Of a DNA stretch of 64,000 nucleotides, positions 43,621-54,233 are shown in pieces (the stretch's first letter is position 1; each line of letters starts with the position of its first letter). The position numbers and the translations under genes were made by a program. The DNA lies in assembly GCA_009363875.1 (NCBI GenBank), contig CM018697.1:48377484-48441483 (forward strand). The letters run 5' to 3'. The DNA is from Mikania micrantha. Lineage: Eukaryota > Streptophyta > Magnoliopsida > Asterales > Asteraceae. The notes below the pieces were generated by a model, which saw only the letters and a program-made list of their open reading frames with translations, was not told the DNA's origin and did not search any database.

Positions 43621-46223
43621 ATTAGGTTGAGTGGTGATGTGCACGGGTTAGTCGAGGGTGTGAGTATGCATGCACCTATTAATGTGTGTGCATGGGTTAT
43701 GGATATTGTGTGTGCATGGGAGTAAATCAAGTATAAGTGTGCATGGGATATGCTTAGGGTTCTAAACAAGGAACTAATCTAGTTATGCAAAGGTGATTGA
43801 ATACGTGGGTGCATGAGAAAAACATTTGGATTCCACTAAGTGTAATCAAATTTGGATAATACATGAACTAAGTTGAGATCTTAAACAATGCAGAGCGTAA
43901 ACAAGGACTAAATCAATATGTTGTTTTTCTAGCCATCGAGTGTGGTTAGTAAACAAAGAATCGTTCAAAGGAAACTGTAGATTAGGGTTTCCATAAATTC
44001 AAGTTTCTTGTATCGACTTATAACTCAAACCGGAGTTTAGTTAAACATTATTTGAATTCAAAACATTAACGAGTACATGGGGAAAAGTAAAGTTAATCGT
44101 TTGGGCTCGAAAATGGCCCAATGGGTTTATCTAAGCCCATCATATAAAAAAAAGGTAATCAATTAAGTTAATTATGTTTTCTTTAAATAAAAGTAAATGA
44201 TTCATTAATCTTCTTAAATTCTATTAATTAATGTTTCCTAAATAATTAACCTAGGATGAAATAATCCGAAAATGATTTAATTAAAGACTTATACTTAATA
44301 ACGTGGAATAAGGGTTATCAATGGGTAATGTGTGTATACTTAAATAGATAGAATCTTAGAAACACATTAGTATCATAGGACACTTAGTTGCACACCGAGA
44401 CCAAAACCCTAGACGCGTCTATTATAAATACTTATCGTATTCGAATTCTCTTAAAACAACTCAGGTGTTAAAGATAATTAGGCAACAATCAAGGAGCGCG
44501 CATATCTTTTGTGGTTCATTGGCACAGCAACACAGGTGAGTTCATTGCCCCTTTTCTAAACATTTTTGTTTTAAAATGCGGGGCTGAGAAGCATGCGTAA
44601 ACTGTTTTATTTAAACTGTTTATTTAAATGCTTTTATTTATTATATGTTTATACATATATGTTTGTTGATACTCCTAGACTCCTGTCTAGGTAATTATTA
44701 AACAGATCAAATTATCAAATTAATTAAAGTACTCTTATGAGTAATACTTTAATTCTAAACTCTAAACAAACCCCTAGTCCATTCAGTTCAAATTCAATAA
44801 TCTAAATTCTAAGTGAAATCATATGAACAAAATCAAAAGATCATATTCAAAGAAACTTAACTCAGTGTGTGATCTGAGAACCAAGAATCATAATCAAATC
44901 AATTATCATTGTGAATCATAGGAATTCTAAAGATCAAGATCAAGAGTCTCAAGGAATCAGAAATCATAAATGTGTGTGAATCATGAAAATAATGAAATCA
45001 TTATGATCTAATGAAATCATTAATATTCAATTTAAGGTGGATGTCAGTTGTATAGGGAATCAATATCACGTGTAACACACATATAAAGTCCCTTTCAGGT
45101 ATAGAAGACTCTTGTAGTCAGGCTATACGGGCAATAACATGAATGATCAAATGAAATCAATATCAAAGTCAAATCAAGAGAATCAAGAGATCAAGAATCA
45201 AAGGATATCCTTAAAGTCCCCGCATGTACAGAAGACCTTTGGGTCAAGCTGTAAGGGCATCATTAAAATCCCGCTCAGTTCAGGTGTACTCCTTGTGAGT
45301 TATGCCTGACATGGGTCACGTGTGAGAGGTTACAACTTGGACAACCACCAACAACTAAGTCTAATTGATTGAGTCAAATAAGGCCCATTCATCATGTCAT
45401 AGTTGTAATTAAATGTTTTATTTATTTAATTGAATATTTAACATTTATTTCTATTACTGACCTTTGGGGAAATCATATATTTATGATGAACTCAAGAGAA
45501 TCAAAGGTAAATCAAGTTTTGGGAAAACAAAATCTAAATCAGAGGTGTGTAGGGTAAAAATGCCTAATTATCATTAACAACAGTGTCATATGCATATTAG
45601 TATGTGGTGGGATGGCGTCTGGGCGAGTTTGTTGGCTTGACCCAGGGGTATGCCCTATATAGAAGCATACCGATATGGATATTACATGTGAAGTTAATGA
45701 GGTTGGGGTCTTTACTGAAGGAGGTTTTCAAATCCTTATCAAATCATTTTGAAATCATTATCAAATCATTTTCAAATCATTATCAAACCAATTCCAAATC
45801 ATTTTCAAATACTAAACTACATGAACTCACCAACCATGTGTTGACTTGATCTTTTTGCATGACTTCTCAGGTGACGAACAGGTCAACTGAAGAGTTATTT
45901 CTTTTGGATTAGGTTGCAGATAGAGGACCTAGCTTTTTGGACTGCATACTCTTGGACATTATACCAAGTTATTTTGTATATCTTGTGCACACGCAAGATT
46001 GAAGACTTATGATGTGATTGTAGATTTGCATTGTTAAATTATAAACTCATCAGATGTAATTTAACCTTGTAATTCTATTTTGCTTAGCAAGTTTCTCATC
46101 TATATATATCATGTGCAATGTAAACAATCTAATCATTTCGATTATCACTCATGATATCGCGCCCCGGGAACCTTCCGCCCGACGGGGAAACCCGATCCTA
46201 CCCCGCCGGCTCGGGGTGTGACA

Positions 46224-47517
46224 AATAACCTCCAACAACCTCTCCTTCTTCTAACTCCTGATTAACTTGAATCTCAAATATCTTCCTCTGCAAGTCTATG
46301 TCAGAATGCATTTTAAATAAATCAAGAAAAGTAGGCAGAGAATAATCAATAGCAGTCTCTGGATATTCTATTGCAACCAAATCTTGAAAATCTACATAAG
46401 TACAATCCTTTGCCCTATCAGAAGACACAGAACTAACTGGAACCGCATTCGTAGAAATCTTTGATGGAGAATACACAATTATAGCCCCTGTCACTGAATT
46501 CAACTCAAAAGAACCACTACCAACCCCAAAAGCACCATCACCATTCTCATCATTATCATCATGAGCATTGAAGCTCATATGTTCATCAACATCAGATCCA
46601 CCATAGTCAACCTTTTCCTCTTCCTCCTCTTCTTCCTCTTCCACCTTCTCTTCAAACATCTTCTCTTCTTCTTCTTCTACCTCCTTTTTCTCATCATCTT
46701 CATCAATATCCACTACCACCTTCTCAGCTTCAGATCCAGAAACCTCAGCCTTTGAGATCTTAGCTTCCAAATCTTTCATCTTTAATCTCAAATCTGTATT
46801 TTCATTCTTGAGTTCAACTATATCTTCTGACTGTAGCTTGATAAAGAACTCCAAATCAGAGATCTTTTCTTTCATCTTCTTCTTTTCAGCAACCTCTTCA
46901 TCTCTCCATTTAATCATTAAAGCCATCTGAGTCTTTAACTCATCCAATTCATTTGTACTTGATGAACCAGCAACATTCTTTTCTTTTTCTTTCTTGTAAT
47001 TATCAAACTCTTTTGATAACATGGATAATCTTCTCTTAAGATCAGTATCATCATAATTAACAGTGAAGTTAATATCTCCCAAATCATCCAAACCTGAAAA
47101 CAAATCCTCTCTGGGAATAGAATCTTGATGAATTTGAGTTTCTGTCACTGAAGTAGTAACTGTAGTGGAATCTACAAAAGATGGCATGAATGAAGCTACA
47201 TTTACAAACTCAGGAGTTTGTAAAGTAGAAGCAGGAATAGAAGTAGTAATAATAGAAACAGGCTCAGTAGCCACAGCAATAGAAGAAACGGGAACAGAAG
47301 ATGTCTCTACAGATAAAGACACAATGGTCTTAATAGTTTTGGGCTTCTTCCTCTCATTAGGCCCTCCTTTGGCCATCTTCTTCTTCCTTTTGGTCTTAGA
47401 AGACCCATCCTCTTCTGATACAAAACTAGGATCAACTCTTTCTTCCTTTTCTTCTTCAGCTAGCTTTGCAAATTTCTTCTTTAATTTTCTGACCATTTGG
47501 TTCCCTACTTGAACCAT
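46224..47517 (-). CDS. Unidentified acidic coiled-coil protein, C-terminus cut by LTR I
   Basis: About 431 native residues from the ATG at 47517; the frame runs on into LTR I, and its last eight residues (LSHPEPAG) are LTR sequence. Order: Lys-rich head (MVRKLKKKFAKLAEEEK), a second basic patch (KTKRKKKMAKGG), a Ser/Thr/Val-rich stretch (about 70-140), a coiled coil (about 165-275), a Glu-rich run (about 280-325) and a mixed C-terminal part (LVAIEYPETAIDYSLPTFLDLF). The frame stays open upstream of the ATG to an in-frame stop near 47588, so an upstream exon is possible. It could be a host gene fragment or the accessory ORF of an unidentified retroelement. I do not recognise it. Confidence 0.5.
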
Positions 47518-48897
47518 CTCATATTCAGATTCGGTGTCTGATGATTCTTCTTCATAGATAGATCCAATACTATCTATGGCTTCTATATGTTATTATCAAT
47601 TTATTTTTAGGGTTTTACAAGTGTTTACACCGATTATATTAACAACAATTTGAGATTCGTGACCCAACAACGAAACCGAATATGAAGCTCCAGATTTACC
47701 TCGAACTAAAGGTCCAATGTAGGCTTTCTTCGTATCTTCTTGTTCCTCCCGTTCACGCGGTCGTTTGGGAGCCAAGATCTCTCGATTTCGTTGAGTGATG
47801 ATCAAGAAAATCTAGAGAGAAGTTTGGTGTGTGTGTAGGTGACGAAAATATATGTAGAGAGAGAGAAGAAAATGTGGAGAATGAAGAAAGAGGAAGAGGA
47901 AGTCTTCCTTATACCGCGTATCATTTACGCGTGCTCGATCCCGCTTTTATCGCGATAAAATAATCATTTGTTCGGTTTTGATCGTAGAATGTATTTAAAA
48001 CATAAGTTATTCAAATAAATAAGTTTCGTTAACATAAAATCAGTTAAATAATTTATTTCGTAAGACAATTTCGTTTCATTCATGGTAAATTATTCATTTA
48101 ATTAAACCATTTACTTGAATTTAATTCAGGTTGTGATCCCTAATAAATATTTTTAGTTTACATTTATTGATTTAATATCGTTAGTTATTATTTAATTATC
48201 TCGTCGAAACGCGTTACTCGCGTACGTATTCGTAAAGATCGTCACCTTTGCGAATCCAACGCTCGTATCGTATTTCGATTTGATTAATAATTTAAGGAAT
48301 ATTATTTCAGAATATTATTCTTAATAACTATATTCGTGTGAATCGTCACCCACGCGAATACCTTTATTAAGTTAATATTTCTGAATTTATATTCGCGTTT
48401 AAATTGTGTTCGTAACCTCACCATCGCGTAATTAATTCCATTGTTTTATTAACCTTAATATTATAATTCCCAAATCAAAACCCAGTAAACCCTAGTCACT
48501 GACACATCCATGATAGACCGAAATATGCATATGTATAGGGCATATGTAACGGTCAGTCGCAACTGCCCTAGCCACCGTCCCACCGCTATTTCGATAAACC
48601 ATGACCATGTGTCCTTGACTATGTTTAGTAACCAACAACAACCAACTTAAATCTCCTTACCATTTCCAAACCAAATCCATAATCATCAACAATATAACTG
48701 CGATAAACTCTCTGGTTCTGTTTAGTTGAGTTACAACTAAACTTCCCATGGTTTACGCGTATAATAAGTTCTAAACATGTATACCAGTAACAGTGATAAT
48801 CATCAAATAATGTGTCAATATTAATAATTACAAAATCTCAGGTCGTAACAGTACAATCGTACGGATGTACGGACGATCGGAAGTACAGAGATGTTAC
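47518..48897 (-). other. Upstream region of the coiled-coil ORF and LTR end of L
   Basis: 47596-47805 is open on the minus strand (APKRPREREEQ, VRGKSGASYSVSLLGHES) but has no ATG; it might be an upstream exon. Further upstream is a CT-rich stretch with a TATA-like ATATATTTT (about 47850 on the minus strand). The right part, up to TGTTACA at 48892-48898, is the end of the 3' LTR of L, whose other end I could not place. Confidence 0.4.
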
Positions 48898-48932
48898 AGT
48901 CTCCCCTAGTTAAGGGAATTTCGTCCCGAAAT

Positions 48933-49358
48933 TCAACTTGGGGTGACCGTAGTAAATAAATGTGGGTACTTAAACTTCATCTGATCTTCCCGCTCCCAAG
49001 TGAACTCTGGACCCCGCTTCGATTCCCAACGTACTTTGACAATTGGAATTCTACTGCGTTTGAGCTTTTTAACCTCACGATCCATTATCTCCACTGGTCT
49101 TTCAACAAAATGCATGGTATCATCGATGCGAATATCATCGAGTGGTACCTGAAGATCCTGATCAGCTAAGCACTTTCTCAGATTGGACACGTGAAACATC
49201 AGGTGCACATTACTAAGTTCAGTAGGAAGTTCTAACTTGTAAGCAACCTTCTCGATCCGTTCGAGGATCTTAAAAGGGCCAACATATCGTGGAGCAAGTT
49301 TACCTTTCTTTTCGAATCGGACAACGCCCTTCCAAGGCGACACCTTAAGTAATACCAT
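48933..49358 (-). pseudogene. Integrase C-terminus and chromodomain of L
   Basis: 141-residue open segment: KVSPWKGVVRFEKKGKLAPRYVGPF (integrase C-terminal fold), FHVSNLRKCL, then the chromodomain IPIVKVRWESKRGPEFTWERED and a YPHLF end. A frame break at about 49360-49430 separates it from the integrase core. More diverged from E and N than those are from each other, so L is a different lineage. Confidence 0.88.
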
Positions 49359-49427
49359 ATCCCCAACTTCAAACTCTAAAGGTTTCCTTCGTTTATCCGC
49401 GTAGCTCTTCTGTCGACTGCGAGCAGC

Positions 49428-50342
49428 TCACAGATTGTCACGGATCTTGTCAGTCGTCTCCTGAATAATCACGGGACCAGTGATCTGCGATTCACCGACT
49501 TCTGTCCAACAAATAGGTGACCGACATTTCCTGCCATAAAGAGCTTCAAACGGTGCCATACCAATGCTCGTGTGATAACTGTTGTTATACGAGAACTCAA
49601 CCAATGGTAAATGGCTATCCCAATTGCCACCAAAGTCGATGACACAAGCTCTCAACATATCTTCTAGTGTCTGAATCGTTCGCTCCGTTTGCCCATCTGT
49701 TTGAGGATGATAAGCGGTGCTAAGATCCAATCTTGTTCCAAATGCTTCATGAAGTGATTCCCAAAATCGTGCCGTGAAACGAGCATCACGGTCCGATATT
49801 ATACTTAAGGAAATATCACGTCGGCTAACGATCTCATCAACATAGATACGAGCTAATTTCCGCACAGGGTACGTCTCGCGTATCGGTAAGAAATGAGCCG
49901 ACTTGGTTAATCTATCAACTATCACCCAAATACTATCCTTGCCATATGCGGTTCGTGGAAATTTAGTAATATAATCCATAGAGATATTCTCCCACTTCCA
50001 AATCGGTATTTCTGGTTGTACTAACAATCCTGAAGGTCGCTGGTGTTCTGCCTTGACTTTAGCACAGTTAAGGCACTTAGACACATATTCAGCAATATCC
50101 TTCTTCATTCCAGGCCACCAGTACAAGCCCCTAAGGTCTTGATACATCTTATCAGAACCTGGATGGATTGAGTAACGAGACTTATGAGCTTCATCCATAA
50201 TCACCATCCTAAGATCACCTCTGTTCGGTATCCACAACCGATTCAAATAATACATTAAACCATCATCCTTAGTTTCCAATAGGATTTCAGCCCCGCAAGA
50301 CATCTCATTTTTCAAGTTATCTTGAGCCAATGAGTGTTGTTT
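49428..50342 (-). pseudogene. Integrase core of L
   Basis: About 305 native residues. The open frame continues into N LTR sequence to 50570, which is not part of the gene. Zinc domain HKSRYSIHPGSDKMY...CLNC is complete, and the catalytic core has Asp in SMDYITK, Asp in ISDRDARF and Glu in GQTERT with the usual 35-residue spacing. All catalytic residues are present, but the frame ends at 49428 before the C-terminal part, and N has cut off everything upstream. Confidence 0.9.
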
Positions 50343-52400
50343 GTGACAGTTGCGTACGAAAAATTCGGCATAAATGACGTGAGCACATTTGGTCGTGCTT
50401 GAAATCCACGAGGATTTAGCAACTTTGGTTATCGGAGATTGATAGTATGTGAAAAATGATGAACGTGGGCGAAAACCGCGTGCAAAACGGAGTTCGTATT
50501 CTCCCGGAATCGCGAAACGAAGTTTAAAAGCAAAATGGTGACTCAGATGACGTGGGGCGGTACGCCCCACCCCAGCCCTCCAGTTGGGGCGATGCGCCCC
50601 AGACCTTATGTCGGCAAAAATGTTTTAAAAGGATCAGAACTCGTGGAAAGCCTCAAAAACCGCATTTTCTCGATCTAGCTCGACCTCCAGGCGAAATTTT
50701 AGCTTCCTAACACCTTCAATCTTCATTACAAAGGCTTTTGAACATCCAGATCATCCCAGGGATCATATATACAAGTCCTGATCGCTGTTTTAACCGCAGA
50801 AATTCGTCAGAACAGGTAACGGTTCGTTTTAACTTTCTAGTTTGATTTTGATTGATTAGATCTTGATTTTGAACGTAATGAGATAGTTAGTATTGTTGAT
50901 TATTGCCTAGATGATGGCTAGGATTGATTATAAATGAAGAACACAAAGTTCTAACGGTTAAATCCTTGTTTTGATCCGTTGTAATGCCCGATTTTCATGA
51001 AATCATACCCATGATTATAATGGTTTAAACCATTTGATTATGACAATGTAGGTGATTAGTTTGATTAATCTTTGAAATGCAAAGGTTAAATCTAAGTGTT
51101 TCAAACTAATCACAATCATTAACATACTCATTGGAATGATTATCTGATGTTTGTGATAACAGTCAGATTAGTATGTTAAATCTGGTTATTTCACCTATTC
51201 TGATGCTACATTGTGATATTTCATGATATTTGGGTAATCAATAATAAGGATTAATCACTCCTAAGCCATTAAATCATCTAGAAACTGTTTTAGTATTATA
51301 ATCAACAACATTAACTATTTGGTTAATCTGAGATCATTCTGATTAATCCAGTGTGTCATCAACTTTGTGTTAGGAATCTAATGCAATGTAGGTTCCTACA
51401 TTATCATACATTGTATGATATGACATTAAATTAATTAATTATATAATTAATATCGAGTTGATGATTTACTAAGCAATGTCTTTGACATTGAACGTTCAGA
51501 AGGATCTAATCAGTAAACTAGAACATAAATAACTTATTAAAGATAACTAAATGCAGAATCATCTCTGTACTATCAGTTTAGTGATACTCTGCTACCTTTA
51601 TATCATCAGGTGAGTTTCGTACAACCCCTTTTATTTTTAATCTTTTATAAACATCGGGGAAACTCTGCAAACTGTTGTCTGAACATATGATATGCATCAA
51701 TGATATCTGTGTGATTTCATGTGATATTGTGGGATTTCATGGGATTTTGCCTGTAGACTGAACTCTATCATGGAACTGAAAGTCCTCATTTTTGAACTGT
51801 ATCTAGTGAACCCATGTGTGGCCGAGCAGAAAACATTGATAGTACTATTGGTTGACACCCCATTCGCTGGGAGGATTGCATCTCCCCTTGTGTGAATGTT
51901 TGTTATCTGTTTCCTGAACTTCTTAATGGTGCGATAGATATTAAGATAATGAGGCACTAAGATATGTACCGACGGGTAATATCTTGAGACAGACTAGACG
52001 TCCGAAAGTAACTAGATACAGGTCCCATGGTTATCCGGAACTGAACTTTTGAGAACATGCTTATCATATCATATTGTTTTAAATTGAACTGTCGATCTCA
52101 CCAGCTTTGTGCTGACGTTTCAAACTTCAAACTTTTTGCAGGTAAACAGTAATAGCCGGTGAGGATGCACTTTTGGGATATTTGCACTTGTATAATTAAT
52201 ATTGTAATTAAATAAATATAGCTGTAATGTAATTGTGAATGCGACATCCTTGTAATGAGTTTACTTTAAGTTAATCTGTGTGCTTATGATATCGGTTCAA
52301 GTAAGTCACCCCTCACCTCGGAGACATCACCACTATGCTTCCGCAACCGGTTCAGTGACGTCAGGCTAGACACGAGGTGACGAGGGGTGGGGGTGTGTCA
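50343..52400 (+). repeat. LTR1 of N
   Basis: 2058 bases, TGTGACAGTTGCG...GGGGGTGTGTCA. Hairpins GTGGGGCG-GTA-CGCCCCAC (50552-50570) and TGGGGCG-ATG-CGCCCCA (50585-50601). Donor-like CAG/GTGAGT at 51610, CAGC/GCTG hairpin 52102-52114, acceptor-like TTTTTGCAG ending 52141. Confidence 0.95.
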
Positions 52401-52403
52401 GGG

Positions 52404-52416
52404 TGGTATCAGAGCC
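52404..52416 (+). promoter_or_regulatory. Primer binding site of N, unit 1
   Basis: TGGTATCAGAGCC, three bases after LTR1. The second copy is at 61024-61036. Confidence 0.95.
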
Positions 52417-52752
52417 ACATGTTATAGAATTTAGGTGGACTTAGAGACCAAGACTATAACCATAGGCTCGAATAGTGACACAGAGAGCACCGACACATTA
52501 TTAGCGAACAAAACTTGTTTTGAATTAAGTTAGGATAATCAGGTGGTACAGATCTCAGTTATGAGTGGCCAGCATAACTGAAACCCACAACACGTGTGCA
52601 TTCTAGTTTGATTTAATTCAAGCAAAACACTAACAACAGTAATGACGAATAGTTGCGTTAAGATAGGAGGACGTCTCATATCATGTTTATGTTGAATATT
52701 TTATTCAATATTTATTTCATGCTACTGATCTGAGAATTCTGTTTATACAGCG

Positions 52753-53370
52753 ATGGCAGACCATGGAGAGAGATATATATATCAGAGGTTTCCATATGTC
52801 ATTCTGGATGATACTCCCAGTTCCAGTTCCGGATCTGACTCAGATCCTTCGGAGGCTGTGTCATTAGCATCACATGCATCTGCAGTGCCTCCCATACCAC
52901 CACTACCTGAGCCAGTACCGGTGACGCCACCACCACCAGCACTTCCTATTATACCTAGTCCTCCTCACTCACCTCCGGCTGAACCAGTTGCTGATCAGAG
53001 ACAGAGTATTACACCTCCTAGAGTACCCGCTTGGGACGGGTTGCGGCGTATGCGGGGTCAAGCCCGCAAAACTACAGGATTGCCTCCGAGACGACAGATG
53101 GCTCCCCGATATGAGCCACCGACTATACATGAGGTGGGAGAATCCTCCCACCAAGCTGAGTTGAGGGCGCAGGTACAGCAGATTTCTCAGGATTTACAGG
53201 CTTTGAGACAGGATGTATCTCAGCACCATACTCTTCTGGAGGATACCCGCACCACTGTTCTAGAGATTCTCACTTCTCATCTGACCCTTATGGAGCAGGT
53301 GAATGTCTTAGGTGCTAATACTCAGGCTTGGAGAGCGACGATGGAGGAGCGACTTCGGAGGACCTGGTGA
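52753..53370 (+). CDS. ORF0 of N, unit 1 (shortened)
   Basis: 205-residue ORF upstream of gag, start in strong context (GCGATGGC). Residues 1-45: QRFPYVILDDTP and a Ser/Asp-rich stretch. 45-80: Pro-rich. 80-130: basic with Arg-Arg pairs. 135-203: coiled coil (ELRAQVQQISQDLQALRQDV). It ends at a TGA that is CGA in unit 2, where the protein continues for 57 more residues including a membrane segment. The change is a C-to-T at a CpG, typical of methylated repeats. No known domain recognised. The first 35 residues are also found in the decayed copy of E. Confidence 0.75.
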   Translation: MADHGERYIYQRFPYVILDDTPSSSSGSDSDPSEAVSLASHASAVPPIPPLPEPVPVTPPPPALPIIPSPPHSPPAEPVADQRQSITPPRVPAWDGLRRMRGQARKTTGLPPRRQMAPRYEPPTIHEVGESSHQAELRAQVQQISQDLQALRQDVSQHHTLLEDTRTTVLEILTSHLTLMEQVNVLGANTQAWRATMEERLRRTW

Positions 53371-54233
53371 CAGGCGTTGGTAGTTACTTTTTGGCAGGAG
53401 CTAGCGTTGTGGAGTGAGGGATGGGTGTATTTGAGGCAGTTAGTGAGCACCATGAGTTTGGAGGCTCGGTTGATGATGATAGTTATAGTGATGGTTGCTA
53501 TAGCTATAGTGATTTCCTGCTTACCGTTCTTTATACGGTAAACGATGAGGGATGTTTATTTTGGTTGTTATTGTATAGTCGGATAGGTTGTGAGTATGTG
53601 ATGCATAGGGAAATTTTGTTTGTAAAATAGATTCCCGATAGTTAGTATGGAAGAATCGGTTCTGATAGTTCTTGTATTATAACCTTGTGATGTATGAAAT
53701 TATGGTACTGTAATAATATGGGTGTTTTGTATATCTGTCTGTATAATGAGCTATGTGTGTGAACTATAATTAATTTTTCTGTGTGAGAACATAACCGTAT
53801 GCGAACGAATTAATATGAGAACATGTTTGTAACTAAAGTACAGTATGAGAGCCATACTGTACGAGAACATATCTATGGTCTGTATGAGAACTTAATGTAT
53901 GAACTGAGAACATATTAGAGAACTTGTGTGAGAACATGTCCTAGTTCTGTATGAACATATTTCTAAAAACATGTGTTGCAATGCAAAGAGCTGGGTAAGA
54001 CTCTAACATGTTTTTGAAATAACAGGACTAAGTATAACTACGAACAATTGTGTGATCTGTGTGTAATACAAACATGTCTGGAATGAATTCATGTAGTTAT
54101 ACTATATTCTTTATAATCACATTTCAATATAAATTTTCAGTGTTACTGAATATGATTGAATTTATGTGATAGAATGGGTTATATCTTTAATGTTCTTAAA
54201 CTGACCTGAATTTCTCTGCTTATGAGCAGATTA
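53371..54233 (+). promoter_or_regulatory. ORF0-gag leader of N, unit 1
   Basis: About 860 bases with no ORF. 53783-53945 holds about ten GAGAAC words. 53859-54046 is the block nearly identical to E. The inverted repeat AAAAACATGT (53965-53974) and ACATGTTTTT (54006-54015) is followed 10 bases later by acceptor-like AACAG ending at 54025. Unit 2 has the same layout at 62162-62853. Confidence 0.65.

Larger units (their letters stand above)
40644..46223 (+). repeat. Long LTR I, split by solo LTR H
   Basis: Right end is clear: CTCGGGGTGTGACA at 46223. It has the Tekay LTR plan: palindrome array (43330-43620), donor-like CAG/GTGAGT at 44536, CAAC/GTTG hairpin (45831-45843) and acceptor-like ACTTCTCAG ending at 45870. 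Sequence left of H (to 41047) continues to 43192 after removal of H and one cgaac. The left end is uncertain; a TGTAACG at about 40678 is a candidate but lacks the target copy aataa expected from 46224-46228. 44700-45300 is AT-rich with GAATCAAGA-like repeats. No gene. Confidence 0.6.
48898..50342 (-). mobile_element. Element L: 3' part of a Tekay retrotransposon
   Basis: Minus strand. After the LTR end (48898) come the polypurine tract (sense CCCTTAACTAGGGGAGAC, 48899-48916), a palindrome (GAATTTCG-TCC-CGAAATTC, 48916-48934), chromodomain and integrase. Interrupted at 50342 by the LTR of N within sequence between RNase H and integrase. The upstream half must lie to the right of the N array, outside the window. 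Confidence 0.9.

Noticed and set aside
40238..46029. K as a full element ending at 46029 with target ttgtt
   Set aside because: A CA-ttgtt string occurs at 46029, but sequence after it does not continue the integrase of G, so the match is by chance.
44988..46223. LTR I starting at 44993 after aataa
   Set aside because: The 5-base match exists, but the donor-like site and palindrome array typical of the LTR lie further left, so the LTR must be longer.
46561..46755. Leu/Phe-rich frame resembling membrane segments
   Set aside because: Reverse-strand shadow of the Glu/Lys-rich coiled-coil ORF; GAA codons read backwards give TTC.
53421..53630. 69-codon frame MGVFEAVSEHHEFGG after ORF0 of N
   Set aside because: It overlaps the extended end of ORF0 in another frame in unit 2, has no domain, and is not found in E.
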